Position numbers and translations under genes: made by a program | From: Spirochaetota bacterium | Lineage (GTDB): Bacteria > Spirochaetota > Brachyspiria > Brachyspirales > JACRPF01 | Direction: 5' to 3' | Assembly: GCA_016214035.1 (NCBI GenBank) | Contig: JACRPF010000015.1 | Location: 248,001 to 312,000 of the forward strand | Length of the DNA stretch: 64,000 nucleotides | Part shown: piece after piece, positions 51,923 through 60,797 of the stretch | How positions within the stretch are numbered: position 1 is the first letter of the stretch | Layout of the letters: every line of letters begins with the position of its first letter | Notes under the pieces: generated by a model | The model's input: the letters and a program-made list of their open reading frames with translations, nothing else | Told to the model about the DNA's origin: nothing | Databases searched by the model: none

Positions 51923-52558
51923 TCAGAAGAATTCCTCTTCAAGCATGAGCGCGAGCGTGTGATAGACGGGGAGGTGGAACTCCTGTATCTTGTACGTCTC
52001 GGTGGCCGGTACGATGATGCAGACGTCGGCGAGCCGTTTCAGGTCGCCCCCGTCGCGTCCGCTGATACCGAGCGTGTGTATGTCGAGCGCTTTCGCCAGT
52101 TCCATGGCGGCGAGTACGTTTTTCGCGTTGCCCGATGTGCTGAAACCCACGAGCGTGTCGCCCGCACGGCCCATGCCGAGGAGTGCCTGCGCGTAGACGA
52201 ACTCGGGATTCGCGTCATTGAGATAGGCGCTTGCGAAGGCGTTGTTGCCGGGGAGCGGCAGCGCGCAGAGCGCCGCTTCGAGCTGCTGTGACATGCGGGC
52301 GCCGCGTTCGCCGCGCGCGTGGAGTTTTTCAACGAGCGACGCCGCGAGCGGACGTTTTTTGATGAACGATTTCATGAGCTCACCGGCGAAATGTGCGCTG
52401 TCGGAATAGCTTCCGCCGTTGCCGCAGAGGAGCACCTTACTGCCGCGCGTATAGGTATCGCGGAGGAGTTCAAACGCTTTTTGAAAGTCGGGTTTGATGA
52501 CGGCTAACGCGGGATAATCGGCGAAGAGTTTGTCGGCGTATACCTGTACGTTTTTCAT
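51923..52558 (-). CDS. SIS-domain sugar phosphate isomerase (GmhA/DiaA-like)
   Basis: A 211-residue protein. The SIS fold is marked by LLCGNGGSYSDSAHFAGELMKSF and DTLVGFSTSGNAKNVLAAMELAKAL; the ending TYKIQEFHLPVYHTLALMLE resembles the active-site helix of sedoheptulose-7-phosphate isomerase. It may start ADP-heptose synthesis for lipopolysaccharide, or be a DiaA-like replication factor. The start at 52558 was preferred over a longer frame because a GAGAGGA site precedes it. The ComEC gene follows almost without gap. Confidence 0.85.
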   Translation of the reverse strand: MKNVQVYADKLFADYPALAVIKPDFQKAFELLRDTYTRGSKVLLCGNGGSYSDSAHFAGELMKSFIKKRPLAASLVEKLHARGERGARMSQQLEAALCALPLPGNNAFASAYLNDANPEFVYAQALLGMGRAGDTLVGFSTSGNAKNVLAAMELAKALDIHTLGISGRDGGDLKRLADVCIIVPATETYKIQEFHLPVYHTLALMLEEEFF

Positions 52559-52591
52559 ATTGCTATCCTCTCTAAAATATTTGTCGCTTTC

Positions 52592-52724
52592 GCGATCCAT
52601 CCGGGATCGCTCGCTATGCGCCGTCCATGGCGCCGCTCGCCTGGGGGCATCCAAGCCCCACGGCTTGCGCTAGCTTACGCGGGTAATATCTTTTCCCAGT
52701 TACTGCCGCGCATCCAGCGCGTGG
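52592..52724. repeat. Cluster of four small hairpins with ATCC-containing loops
   Basis: Stems at 52592-52610 (loop ATCCG), 52618-52633 (GTCCAT), 52644-52659 (ATCCAA) and about 52707-52721 (ATCCA) share a TCC loop core although their stems differ. They occupy the 198-bp gap between the SIS gene and larA. Mirror-image hairpins with TGGA loops lie at the other end of larA. Confidence 0.6.
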
Positions 52725-52756
52725 CATATTCTATTCCTCCAACAATACTGCCTTAC

Positions 52757-54004
52757 TTAACCCGCGTATCGATACAGCATCTCTCCCGCTTTTTCAACGA
52801 AGAGCACGCCTTCCTGCTCGCGGTTCTTGTATGAGTCCGCGTTCACCGTTGCGGGATTGCGGTAGCCGAGGTTCACTTTCGTGCAGCGTTCCTCGGGGAT
52901 GCCGGTGGCGAGCACCACGTTCACCCGCGGCTTTTCAACGCCGTTGACGAATGTTCCGCCGCCGCGTACGTGCGTTGAATGCGCGATGACGCCGAGCGGA
53001 ACATCCTTGAATTTGTCCATCTGTGCGAGAAAATAATCGCGTACATGGTAGCCGATGCGGTCAATGTTCGCGCCGTGTGTGTACGATATCTCGGTGATGT
53101 GCGGCGCGTAGATGACAAGTTCACCGCCGTCCTCGATGACCGGTTCGAGTTTGTACATGACTTTGCCCGCCGTCCAGATGTCGTCGTACATCTTCGGGGC
53201 GATACCGAGTACGCGGGAGAATTTTCTGTTCTTGAAGATGATGTGAAGCTGCGATGAAAGATCGGCCGCTTTGCGCCAGGCCTCGCGCGCTTCGCCGAAA
53301 AAAAGGCCCTTGAGCTTGCCGTAGTGGACCACCATGTCGAAGTTGAAGTACGGCATGCCGATGAAACTCGCCGCACGGTCGATTGCCGCGCGCACGGGCG
53401 TATCGATGACGCCGTTGATGTTGACGTTGGTGATGAGCGCGCCCAGCCAGTGGAACAGATTGAGGAACTCTGCGCCGCAGATGCCGGGGAACATGTATTT
53501 GTTGCCGCCCGAGAAGCCGACAACTTCATGCGGGAACGTGGGGCCGAGTATGATGAACATATCGTAATCATAGATGAGCTTGTTTATCTCGATGGATATC
53601 TCGCGTTTGAGAAGACCGCCGGAGATGTCGGTCATCTCTTTCGCGGTTATCGTTCCCACTTTCCGGAAGCTCGCCGGGTTGTCCCAGACGTGATTGAATA
53701 CCTTGATGTTCGGGTAATGCTGCCAGTCACGCGCCGTGAGCTCGAGACGGGCGTTGATCTCGTCCTGCGTCATCGCCCGGTGCGTGCCGAGCGCGATGAG
53801 ATAATCCATCCGCTTAACGCGTTTGCCGATGACTTTGTGAAAGAGCCTGAAGAACAATCCCACGGGCGCACTGCGTGTTCCGTCGGGGATGATGAAGAGT
53901 ACGCGCTTGCCCTCCACTTTGACAGTGTCGAACGCCTTTACGACGACATCTTCTGCCTCGCGTTCCGTGAGTTCACGATCGGTAAAACCGCAGCCGATGA
54001 CCAT
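52757..54004 (-). CDS. larA: Nickel-dependent lactate racemase family protein (LarA-like)
   Basis: A 415-residue member of the LarA (DUF2088) family, which uses a nickel-pincer cofactor to racemise or epimerise 2-hydroxy acids. The N-domain motif is FIIPDGTRSAP with GTHR around residue 75. The cofactor-binding lysine is Lys169 in HEVVGFSGGNKYMFPG; His159 and His185 have the spacing of the known nickel ligand and neighbour. The substrate may be lactate or another hydroxy acid. The larB, larC and larE cofactor genes are not in this window. GAGGAA precedes the start. Hairpin clusters flank the gene on both sides. Confidence 0.87.
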   Translation of the reverse strand: MVIGCGFTDRELTEREAEDVVVKAFDTVKVEGKRVLFIIPDGTRSAPVGLFFRLFHKVIGKRVKRMDYLIALGTHRAMTQDEINARLELTARDWQHYPNIKVFNHVWDNPASFRKVGTITAKEMTDISGGLLKREISIEINKLIYDYDMFIILGPTFPHEVVGFSGGNKYMFPGICGAEFLNLFHWLGALITNVNINGVIDTPVRAAIDRAASFIGMPYFNFDMVVHYGKLKGLFFGEAREAWRKAADLSSQLHIIFKNRKFSRVLGIAPKMYDDIWTAGKVMYKLEPVIEDGGELVIYAPHITEISYTHGANIDRIGYHVRDYFLAQMDKFKDVPLGVIAHSTHVRGGGTFVNGVEKPRVNVVLATGIPEERCTKVNLGYRNPATVNADSYKNREQEGVLFVEKAGEMLYRYAG

Positions 54005-54020
54005 AGTGTTCCTCGCTCAT

Positions 54021-54095
54021 AGCGCGGGCTGGAACCCGCAACCAGTACAAAATAAATGTCTTATCACAGCGCGCATGGATGCGCGACGACGATCT
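54021..54095. repeat. Pair of small hairpins with TGGA loops
   Basis: A hairpin with stem GCGGGC/ACCCGC-type pairing around TGGA (about 54027-54042), and CGCGCA/TGCGCG around TGGA (about 54069-54084), lie between larA and the GNAT gene. Their loops are the reverse complement of the TCC loops on the other side of larA. Confidence 0.5.
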
Positions 54096-54155
54096 TTGTA
54101 GTCAGTAACGTGCGATTCGATTATATAAAAAACATCAAAAAAGTAAACGGGAAAA

Positions 54156-54617
54156 TCACTTTTTCATGCGGATGTACGGCAGCGGCGTTCCGTCGGGCAG
54201 CTGAAGGTCATACCGGCGTTCGGTGCGGTAGCCGTGGTTCGCGTAGAACGAGACCGCGTTCAGCGATGCGTTCACGGTGATCGTTTTCACGCCGGCACGT
54301 GCGATGACCGTCTCAAGGCGTTTGAGGAGCCTTGCGCCGATGCCCCGCCCGTTATACGGGGGAATCACGTACAGCGCGGTGATGAACCTCCTGTCATTGC
54401 TCGCGGCGCCGAATCCGCGCACTATCCCGCGTTCATGCGCAACTGCAAAATATCCCTCGCGATACGTGCGGTCATAGAACTCATACGTCAGTGAATCGAG
54501 CCAGGCACGGATCTCATCGCGAGTGTAGCGGGTTTTGCACAGCGTTTTAACGCAGGCACGGTGTATCTTCCGGATGCCGGGAATGTCGTTATGGTTCGCT
54601 TTTCTTATACTGAGCAT
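54156..54617 (-). CDS. GNAT-family N-acetyltransferase
   Basis: A 153-residue single-domain acetyltransferase: LSIRKANHNDIPGIRKIHRA at the first strand, then FITALYVIPPYNGRGIGARLLKRLE (acetyl-CoA-binding motif A) and NASLNAVSFYANHGYRTERR (motif B). The acceptor is unknown. It is separated from larA by 151 bp that contain the two TGGA hairpins, so they are probably independent units. Confidence 0.9.
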   Translation of the reverse strand: MLSIRKANHNDIPGIRKIHRACVKTLCKTRYTRDEIRAWLDSLTYEFYDRTYREGYFAVAHERGIVRGFGAASNDRRFITALYVIPPYNGRGIGARLLKRLETVIARAGVKTITVNASLNAVSFYANHGYRTERRYDLQLPDGTPLPYIRMKK

Positions 54618-54706
54618 GCGTGCCCGCCGATGCGAAGTAAACTTCCATTACTATAGGTGTTTATGAAAAATACTCAAGAGCTGCCCGGGGATGATGCCGA
54701 TTTTTT

Positions 54707-55657
54707 TTATCTCGTAGAGCGCTTGAAGAATTCCCAGATGACATCGGTGGCGTTCAGCTTGTCGGTCGTTGGACCCACCGTGCTCACGGGCAGAATACTT
54801 TTGCCGCCCGGCCAGGTGTGTCCGCAACCTTCGATGAAATAGCTTTCTATTGCAGTCCCGTTCAATCCTCCGGCATATGTTCTTTTCGTGACACCGTTCG
54901 ATATTGTCGTCGATACCGGTTCTTTTGCGCAGCCGATGAGCGATATCCACGTGTCGATATTCGCCTGTACCGGCGGTTTCGGGACTCCCTCGCCAAGGGC
55001 CACGCCGCCCGTGAATGTTTTGGGAATTCCTCCCGCAAGCGGATTGAGCGTATCGGCGGTGCCGGTGATGTAGCAGAGCGGGAGCGGTCTGTCGGGGACG
55101 GCGTTCGTGATCCAGAGCGCTCCGGCCACCGGCGCGATTGCCGCAACACGCGAAGAGAGCGCAAGCCCCGTGCGGAATGTCATCGATGCACCGTTCGAGA
55201 AACCCGTTGCATAGACGCGCTTCGCATCCGCCCTGCAGGCCGCGATTATCTCGTCGATCATCGCCGCGATGAAACCGATATCGTCGATGCCGCTCTGGTT
55301 TTTGGCGAATCTTCCCGAACCATCGTTCCACGTCGGCGGATTGGTGCGGAAGTTCCCCGGCTTCGACGGATCTTTGCCCAGACCGTCCGGCGCCGCGACG
55401 ATGAAACCTTCGGCCTCGGCCTTACGGTCCCATCCGGTCTCGAAGAGCGCACCTTTCGATGTTCCGCCGCCACCGTGTATCATGATTACTACGGGAAGGG
55501 GCTTATCGCCGTCGTACGATTTCGGCAGATACAGGATATAATGGCGCTCATGCTCGCCGACGATTATGGTGCGGCTGTTGATCCCCGGAACAGGTTTGTC
55601 GGCGGCACAGAGCGATCCCGCGACGAGAACGACTGCGAGAAAAGTTTTCATGTGCAT
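54707..55657 (-). CDS. Secreted LpqC/feruloyl esterase-type hydrolase
   Basis: A 316-residue exported protein with signal peptide (MHMKTFLAVVLVAGSLCAA). It matches the PHB-depolymerase/LpqC esterase family: VVIMIHGGGGTSKGALFETG, nucleophile Ser in ATGFSNGASMT, Asp in YITGTADTLNP and His in EGCGHTWPGG. Members cleave aryl or short-chain esters such as ferulate on plant polysaccharides. The start at 55657 has GGAG 7 nt upstream. It lies 78 bp from the quinone reductase gene, on the same strand. Confidence 0.9.
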   Translation of the reverse strand: MHMKTFLAVVLVAGSLCAADKPVPGINSRTIIVGEHERHYILYLPKSYDGDKPLPVVIMIHGGGGTSKGALFETGWDRKAEAEGFIVAAPDGLGKDPSKPGNFRTNPPTWNDGSGRFAKNQSGIDDIGFIAAMIDEIIAACRADAKRVYATGFSNGASMTFRTGLALSSRVAAIAPVAGALWITNAVPDRPLPLCYITGTADTLNPLAGGIPKTFTGGVALGEGVPKPPVQANIDTWISLIGCAKEPVSTTISNGVTKRTYAGGLNGTAIESYFIEGCGHTWPGGKSILPVSTVGPTTDKLNATDVIWEFFKRSTR

Positions 55658-55735
55658 CAAAATCTCCACGGTTGTAAGCTCGCTCTGTTTGACGGAGATA
55701 CGATCCGATCAGTTCCGCGGCGATGCGTTCTACGG

Positions 55736-56698
55736 CTACGGTATGAGCACGATCTTGCCGTAGGCGCGCTGTGCCATGACCTGCCGGTGAGCGGCGGCCG
55801 CATCCGACAGCGGGAGTTCGCTGCCGACGACGGGACGGAGCGTTCCGTTTTCCAGGCCCGCCGCGAGCGCGGGGTCTATCTCCGCCGCCTCGCTCTCCGT
55901 GACGCCCCAGAGGGTGAATGCGAGCACGCTTCCGCGGCGCGACATCAGTTCACGCGGCGTAACGGTTACGTCCCCGCGGCTGCCGATGATGACGATGCGT
56001 CCGTCGCGCGCTATCAGTTTCATATCGCCCGCAAGGTTGACGTTGGCGAGCATCTCAAGTACCACGTCCACGCCGCGCCCGCCGGTGGCCGCGAGTATCG
56101 CCTCCTGATATCCGTGTTTCGTGTGATCGAATGCATGATGCGCGCCCTCCCGCATGACGAGCTCGAATCCCTCGGGGCTTCCCGCCGTTCCCAGAACGGT
56201 CATCCCCATCGCGCGGCCCATCTGCACCGCGGCAATGCCCACGCCGCCGCTCGCGCCGTGTACGAGGAGCGTCTCTCCCCCGCGCGCTTTCGCCCGGTCA
56301 TGGAGCGCATAGTACGCCGTCGCATACGGCACATACACCCCGGCGCCCTGCGCGTACGAGACCGCTTCCGGCAGCCGGTGCACCTGTGTTTCAAGCGTGA
56401 GCGCGAATTCCGCGTACGTGCCGGTGACGGACCGCCCGATGTACACGCGGTCACCCGGTTTGTACTTCGAGACACCGCGTCCGATCATTTCAACCGTGCC
56501 GGCGCCGTCAGTGCCGGGTGTGAATGGAAGCTCCGGTTTTATCGGGTAGTTGCCCGAGCGCACATATGTGTCTGCCGGATTTACACCCGCGGCGTACACG
56601 CGCACGAGCAACTGTCCTTCGGCGGGCTCCGGCCGCTGCGTTTCTTCAAGTTTGAGGACTTCGGGACCGCCGAATTCATGGATACGGATGGCTCTCAT
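55736..56698 (-). CDS. NADPH:quinone reductase-like zinc-independent MDR enzyme
   Basis: A 320-residue medium-chain dehydrogenase/reductase. The start at 56698 (MRAIRIHEFGGPEVLKLEE) is typical of quinone oxidoreductases and has GGGAG upstream. The NADPH site is LLVHGASGGVGIAAVQMGRAMG, and the catalytic-zinc ligands of alcohol dehydrogenases are absent (ELPFTPGTDGAGTVEMIG region only). It reduces quinones or enals, probably in detoxification. No obvious link with its neighbours is visible. Confidence 0.92.
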   Translation of the reverse strand: MRAIRIHEFGGPEVLKLEETQRPEPAEGQLLVRVYAAGVNPADTYVRSGNYPIKPELPFTPGTDGAGTVEMIGRGVSKYKPGDRVYIGRSVTGTYAEFALTLETQVHRLPEAVSYAQGAGVYVPYATAYYALHDRAKARGGETLLVHGASGGVGIAAVQMGRAMGMTVLGTAGSPEGFELVMREGAHHAFDHTKHGYQEAILAATGGRGVDVVLEMLANVNLAGDMKLIARDGRIVIIGSRGDVTVTPRELMSRRGSVLAFTLWGVTESEAAEIDPALAAGLENGTLRPVVGSELPLSDAAAAHRQVMAQRAYGKIVLIP

Positions 56699-56804
56699 CT
56701 GATTCTCCCTGCGGTCGTTTTCGCCTTCTGCAGTATCGGACCGCATGGTACTAATATAATTTCAGATGGAGATGGCGTCAAGAAATGGATGGTTTACTCC
56801 CGTG

Positions 56805-59800
56805 TCATTTCACCGGACGCTGCTCGATGACGCGTATCACCACCGGTCCGATGAGTCCCGACGTGAGGAGGTCGGCATCCTTTTTCCAGTGCTTCCATGT
56901 GGTGAATGTAAGCCGTCCGCTCGTGCGGGGACTTCCGTTCGTAAGCCATTCGGGCCACGCCTTGAGACTTCCGTCGCCGTTCCACGTGCAGTCGTCGGGA
57001 AGCTGTTCGTCGCCGATGAGCCGGTTCGGCCAGAGATTGGCTGCCTTCACCGTGAGTGTGTTCACACCGGGTTTCAGCGCATCGCTCACGTCAACGCGGT
57101 AGGGCGCTTTCCACAGGATGCCGAGCTTTTTGCCGTTGAGTATGGCCGCGGCGCTCACTTCCACACGGCCGAGGTCGAGCACGAGCCGCCGTCCGGCGCG
57201 GAGCAATTCAGCCGGCACGGTGAACGAAACGGTATATGTCCCCACACCAGAGAAATATCGTACGCCCGCATCCGGATGTTCGCTCCACGAGATGAGTTTA
57301 TCAAGACGTATCTGTTCCGGTGCACCGCGCCCTTCCTGGAACGCGAGATCCCACGGTCCTGATATTGCGAGCGGTTCCGGGATCGCATCGACGTTCACCG
57401 TTGCTGTTCTGCCGTTAGCCGCGGCAAGCGTATAGGTCCCCGTTTCCCAGGCGTTGATGACAGCACCCTCCGCGGCGGATGTGATCTCAAATGACGGCAG
57501 CGCTCCCGCATCGGGAGCGTCATCGGGGAGCGTGAGTGTTTCGTTCTCGCGTATGGTCTTCTTTTTACGTACGCCGTTCACGCTGAACTCCACGCGAAGC
57601 TCCTTCACCGTCATCGGCGCGGGATCATTTCCGGCAAGTGCGTTGTTCACCTGAGCGGTGAGCGCTCCGTCCTTTACGAGCGCCGCAAGCTTTTCGGTGA
57701 TGTCCATCGTGGTAGTCGTCGTCGGCGTCTCCTTTTCTTCTGTGAGAAGACCGTAGCGCGCACGCACGATGACGATAGCTCCTTCGTCCTTGATCGTGAG
57801 CATGGCGTTTTCGCCGACAGTCTTTGTTTTTTTCACGCCGTCCGCCGTGTATTCCACGCGAAGTTCTTTCACCACGCCGCTCGCAGGGTCGCCCGCGAGA
57901 TCGTTGCCCGATTTCACCGACAGCGCATTGTCCTTCACCATCGCGGCGAGTTTTGCGGTAACATCAACCCATGGCGCGGCAGTTTGTTCCGTCTGCGGAA
58001 ACGCGCCGTATACCGCCTTGATGACGGCGATATCCGCTTTTGGTTTCACGCGTACACTGCCGCCGCTGCGGGTGACGGAAACGAGATTGTCGCCGGCGCC
58101 TTTCTCACGGAAGACGACGAAGACAGCGCCTGCCGTATCAAACCGGATGGGGATGACAGTGCGTCCGTTCGTCTCCTGATACACCGCGCAGCGTTCTATC
58201 ATTCCCGTGTCAGGGCGCCAGAATTCGGGGCGCATGCCCTTCACGCGGAATGTGCAGACGGTTTCCTCATATCGGTAGTTCTGGTTGGCGACGAAATATA
58301 TTTCCGCGCCGCCCGCCCGCCGATGGATGTAATTGAGCTTTGTCGATTTCTCGGCGGTGTATTCGAAATCCGGCGGCAGATTCGCCGCTGCGAATATCTC
58401 CTCGAACGTTTTGCCTGAAATTATTTTCCCTTTGCCGAAGGCGCGTTCCTTTATCTTTACGCCGTCGCAGTCGCCCCACAGTTCGTCGGCAATACGGCTC
58501 AACGCCGTATCGCAGGCCGGATAGTTCACGAGGCTCGGTGACATCGACGGCCGCGGACCTATCACGACGGCGCCCGCGCTCACGAGATCGCGTATCTTCA
58601 TCGCGACCTCCGGCGTCATCACGTCGGTCTGCGGGAGCAGCATGTACCGGTACGACATTCCGTCCGGTAGTACGATGCGTCCGTCCTTCACCGTCATTCG
58701 GGTGAGGAGCACCTTCCTGTCGAAACCGTCGTAGTCGTATCCGCGCGGGAGTTCCGGCTTCAGCCGGACGAAATTGCCGGGGGCCTCTTCTCCCGCGAAC
58801 ACGCAGACGTCGGCGGCGAACAGTCCCTGCTGATGGATGAACTGCGTGCGCGCGAGATAGCGGAACCAGCCGTTCGCCTGATCCCACCAGGTGGCGGTGC
58901 GGCTGAAATGCGTTCCCCAGGGTCCCATCGTCATGCCGGGGATAACGTTCGTCCACGGTTGATGGGCATAGCAATGAAAAATAAAACGATTGATGCCGGC
59001 GCATTGCTGATAATCACCGAGTGCCTTGAGATTGAACGGATGCTGCATCCAGCGTCCTTCCTCGGGGGTCGCGGTGAACGACTCGGCGCCGACATATGTT
59101 TTTCCATAGGTATGCGCTATCGACGACGCGAGTTTGCCGCCGGCGGCGCTGAAGCCCCACGGCGTCCAGAACTCGGTCATCGGCATGTCGCCGTAACCGC
59201 CGGATTCGAGTTCGTTGAAATTGCCGTTGCCGTAGGGTTCGTTGTAGTTCTCAAGATTGTTCTTCGCGCAGAGCTCGGCGAAATGGCCGTAGTAATAATC
59301 GTCGAACAGTTCGGCGATGGTGCGCCGGAAATCCCAGAGAAAGCGTTCGGTTTCCTTTGCGTTATCGACCACGCGTCCGGTGATCGTGGGCAGATACGGC
59401 AACGGGTCGTAGCCGCGGCGTTTTACGAACTCCTCGCGGAACTTCGGTGTCCAGTTCTGGCAGCCCACTTCATAGCTGTCGATGAGCGCACCGACGAGTG
59501 TCTTTCCCGCGGCGCCGGGGGAATCATCAACGACTTTCTGCATCATCCCCTGCCAGTGCGCATCGAGCGCTTCCTTTGAAAGCTTGTCGCATTCGAGTCC
59601 GGTGCCTTCCTTCGGCGCGGGATGGTTGCCGCGCATGTTGGCAGTATGTCCGAAACGTATTATCGTCCAGCTGCCCGCGGGAATATCCCAGGCAAGCGAT
59701 CCGTCGGGTTTCATGGAGCCGGTGAGGTCGACGGTGGTGCCTTTTGCCGCAATCGTTCCGAGGTCGGCGGGGGCGCCTTTGCCGAAATCGGTTGCCGAGG

Positions 59801-60752
59801 AGCGCGTGTAGCCCGCCTTGGCGCGGAAGTTTTCAATGCGGTAATCGCCGCTCAGCACGATTTCCGAGAGTGTGATCTGCCGGTCCTTGGCGCCGACGCG
59901 CGTGAAGAGCATGCGGTAGAAGCGTGACGGCTTTGCGTTGAATCCGATGCCGAGCAGCGTGCCCGATGCGCCGAAGGTCCGCACCGTGGTGAAGGTTACG
60001 CCGTCGTCGGATATCTGCAGTTCACCGCCCAGATGCGAGCGTTCGCCGATCGCCGGATGCACGGTGAGCGAGCGGGCGGCAAACGGTTCGGCATATTCAA
60101 ACGTCACCGACTGCGGTTTCTTCGCCGCGGGGGCGGGGAGAAAACTGTAGCTGCCCTGATTGCCGTCAACAATTTTCGCGCCGCTGAACTTCGGGTCGCT
60201 GCCGGTGATCTTCACCGCCGCCGGATCGGGCGATCCTGCACGTACCGCGAGCACGGCTATGTCGCGATAATAATTGGTACGAGTCGGCGGCTGCGCGAGT
60301 GTGCCGGCCCACTTCGCGGGTCCCGTCACGTTCGTCTCGCTTGTCACGACGATCTGCATCCCGTGTTCCGGCGTGTTCCACGGTCCGCCGCTTGACGACC
60401 AGCCGGCGCAGTTGTGGAATGTCACCGTGAGCCCGAGCCGGCCCGCTTCGGCGATTGCATGTTTCGCCATGGCGCGCCATTCGTCGCCCATGAAGTTCAC
60501 CGGCCCCGCGGGAAAATAACCGGCGTTGAATATCTGCACGCCGCCGATGCCCGCTTTTTTCATCGCCTCAAGATCGGCGGTGATGCCTGCTTTCGTTATC
60601 GTGCCGTTCATCCAGTGCCACCACGTGTGCGGTTTCGCCGAATCCGGCGGCTCGGTAAACCCTTTTGCGAGAGCGTCATCGGCCCCCGTGAGCATGCCCG
60701 TAAGTGCCAGCAGCGCCGCGAGTGTTACCATCCATTGCGTCATCGTTTTCAT
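56805..60752 (-). CDS. Secreted GH106 alpha-L-rhamnosidase with two DUF3395-like repeats
   Basis: A 1315-residue exported enzyme with signal peptide MKTMTQWMVTLAALLALTGMLTGA. The start at 60752 has GAGGAG upstream. The catalytic part matches GH106: PDSAKPHTWWHWMNGTITKAGITADLEAMKKAGIGG, WSSSGGPWNTPEHGMQ, and GALIDSYEVGCQNWTPKFREEF with the candidate acidic residues. Two similar modules of ~85 residues follow at about 907-990 and 991-1076 (V.V.A.YG..., D(V/I)T.KLAA.VKD.AL, KELRVE...GV.KKT); they resemble DUF3395. A C-terminal galactose-binding-like domain ends the protein. It lies 45 bp after the RhaS-like gene, so rhamnose release and uptake are co-expressed. Confidence 0.92.
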   Translation of the reverse strand: MKTMTQWMVTLAALLALTGMLTGADDALAKGFTEPPDSAKPHTWWHWMNGTITKAGITADLEAMKKAGIGGVQIFNAGYFPAGPVNFMGDEWRAMAKHAIAEAGRLGLTVTFHNCAGWSSSGGPWNTPEHGMQIVVTSETNVTGPAKWAGTLAQPPTRTNYYRDIAVLAVRAGSPDPAAVKITGSDPKFSGAKIVDGNQGSYSFLPAPAAKKPQSVTFEYAEPFAARSLTVHPAIGERSHLGGELQISDDGVTFTTVRTFGASGTLLGIGFNAKPSRFYRMLFTRVGAKDRQITLSEIVLSGDYRIENFRAKAGYTRSSATDFGKGAPADLGTIAAKGTTVDLTGSMKPDGSLAWDIPAGSWTIIRFGHTANMRGNHPAPKEGTGLECDKLSKEALDAHWQGMMQKVVDDSPGAAGKTLVGALIDSYEVGCQNWTPKFREEFVKRRGYDPLPYLPTITGRVVDNAKETERFLWDFRRTIAELFDDYYYGHFAELCAKNNLENYNEPYGNGNFNELESGGYGDMPMTEFWTPWGFSAAGGKLASSIAHTYGKTYVGAESFTATPEEGRWMQHPFNLKALGDYQQCAGINRFIFHCYAHQPWTNVIPGMTMGPWGTHFSRTATWWDQANGWFRYLARTQFIHQQGLFAADVCVFAGEEAPGNFVRLKPELPRGYDYDGFDRKVLLTRMTVKDGRIVLPDGMSYRYMLLPQTDVMTPEVAMKIRDLVSAGAVVIGPRPSMSPSLVNYPACDTALSRIADELWGDCDGVKIKERAFGKGKIISGKTFEEIFAAANLPPDFEYTAEKSTKLNYIHRRAGGAEIYFVANQNYRYEETVCTFRVKGMRPEFWRPDTGMIERCAVYQETNGRTVIPIRFDTAGAVFVVFREKGAGDNLVSVTRSGGSVRVKPKADIAVIKAVYGAFPQTEQTAAPWVDVTAKLAAMVKDNALSVKSGNDLAGDPASGVVKELRVEYTADGVKKTKTVGENAMLTIKDEGAIVIVRARYGLLTEEKETPTTTTTMDITEKLAALVKDGALTAQVNNALAGNDPAPMTVKELRVEFSVNGVRKKKTIRENETLTLPDDAPDAGALPSFEITSAAEGAVINAWETGTYTLAAANGRTATVNVDAIPEPLAISGPWDLAFQEGRGAPEQIRLDKLISWSEHPDAGVRYFSGVGTYTVSFTVPAELLRAGRRLVLDLGRVEVSAAAILNGKKLGILWKAPYRVDVSDALKPGVNTLTVKAANLWPNRLIGDEQLPDDCTWNGDGSLKAWPEWLTNGSPRTSGRLTFTTWKHWKKDADLLTSGLIGPVVIRVIEQRPVK

Positions 60753-60797
60753 CGTCCGTTCTCCTCGATTCATTTTCATCAGCTTCGTTGCTTTGAA

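Noticed and set aside
54818-56830. 670-residue plus-strand open frame
   Set aside because: It covers the opposite strand of two well-supported genes (esterase and quinone reductase). The product is arginine-rich, low in hydrophobic order and has no motif, as expected of an antisense shadow in GC-rich DNA.
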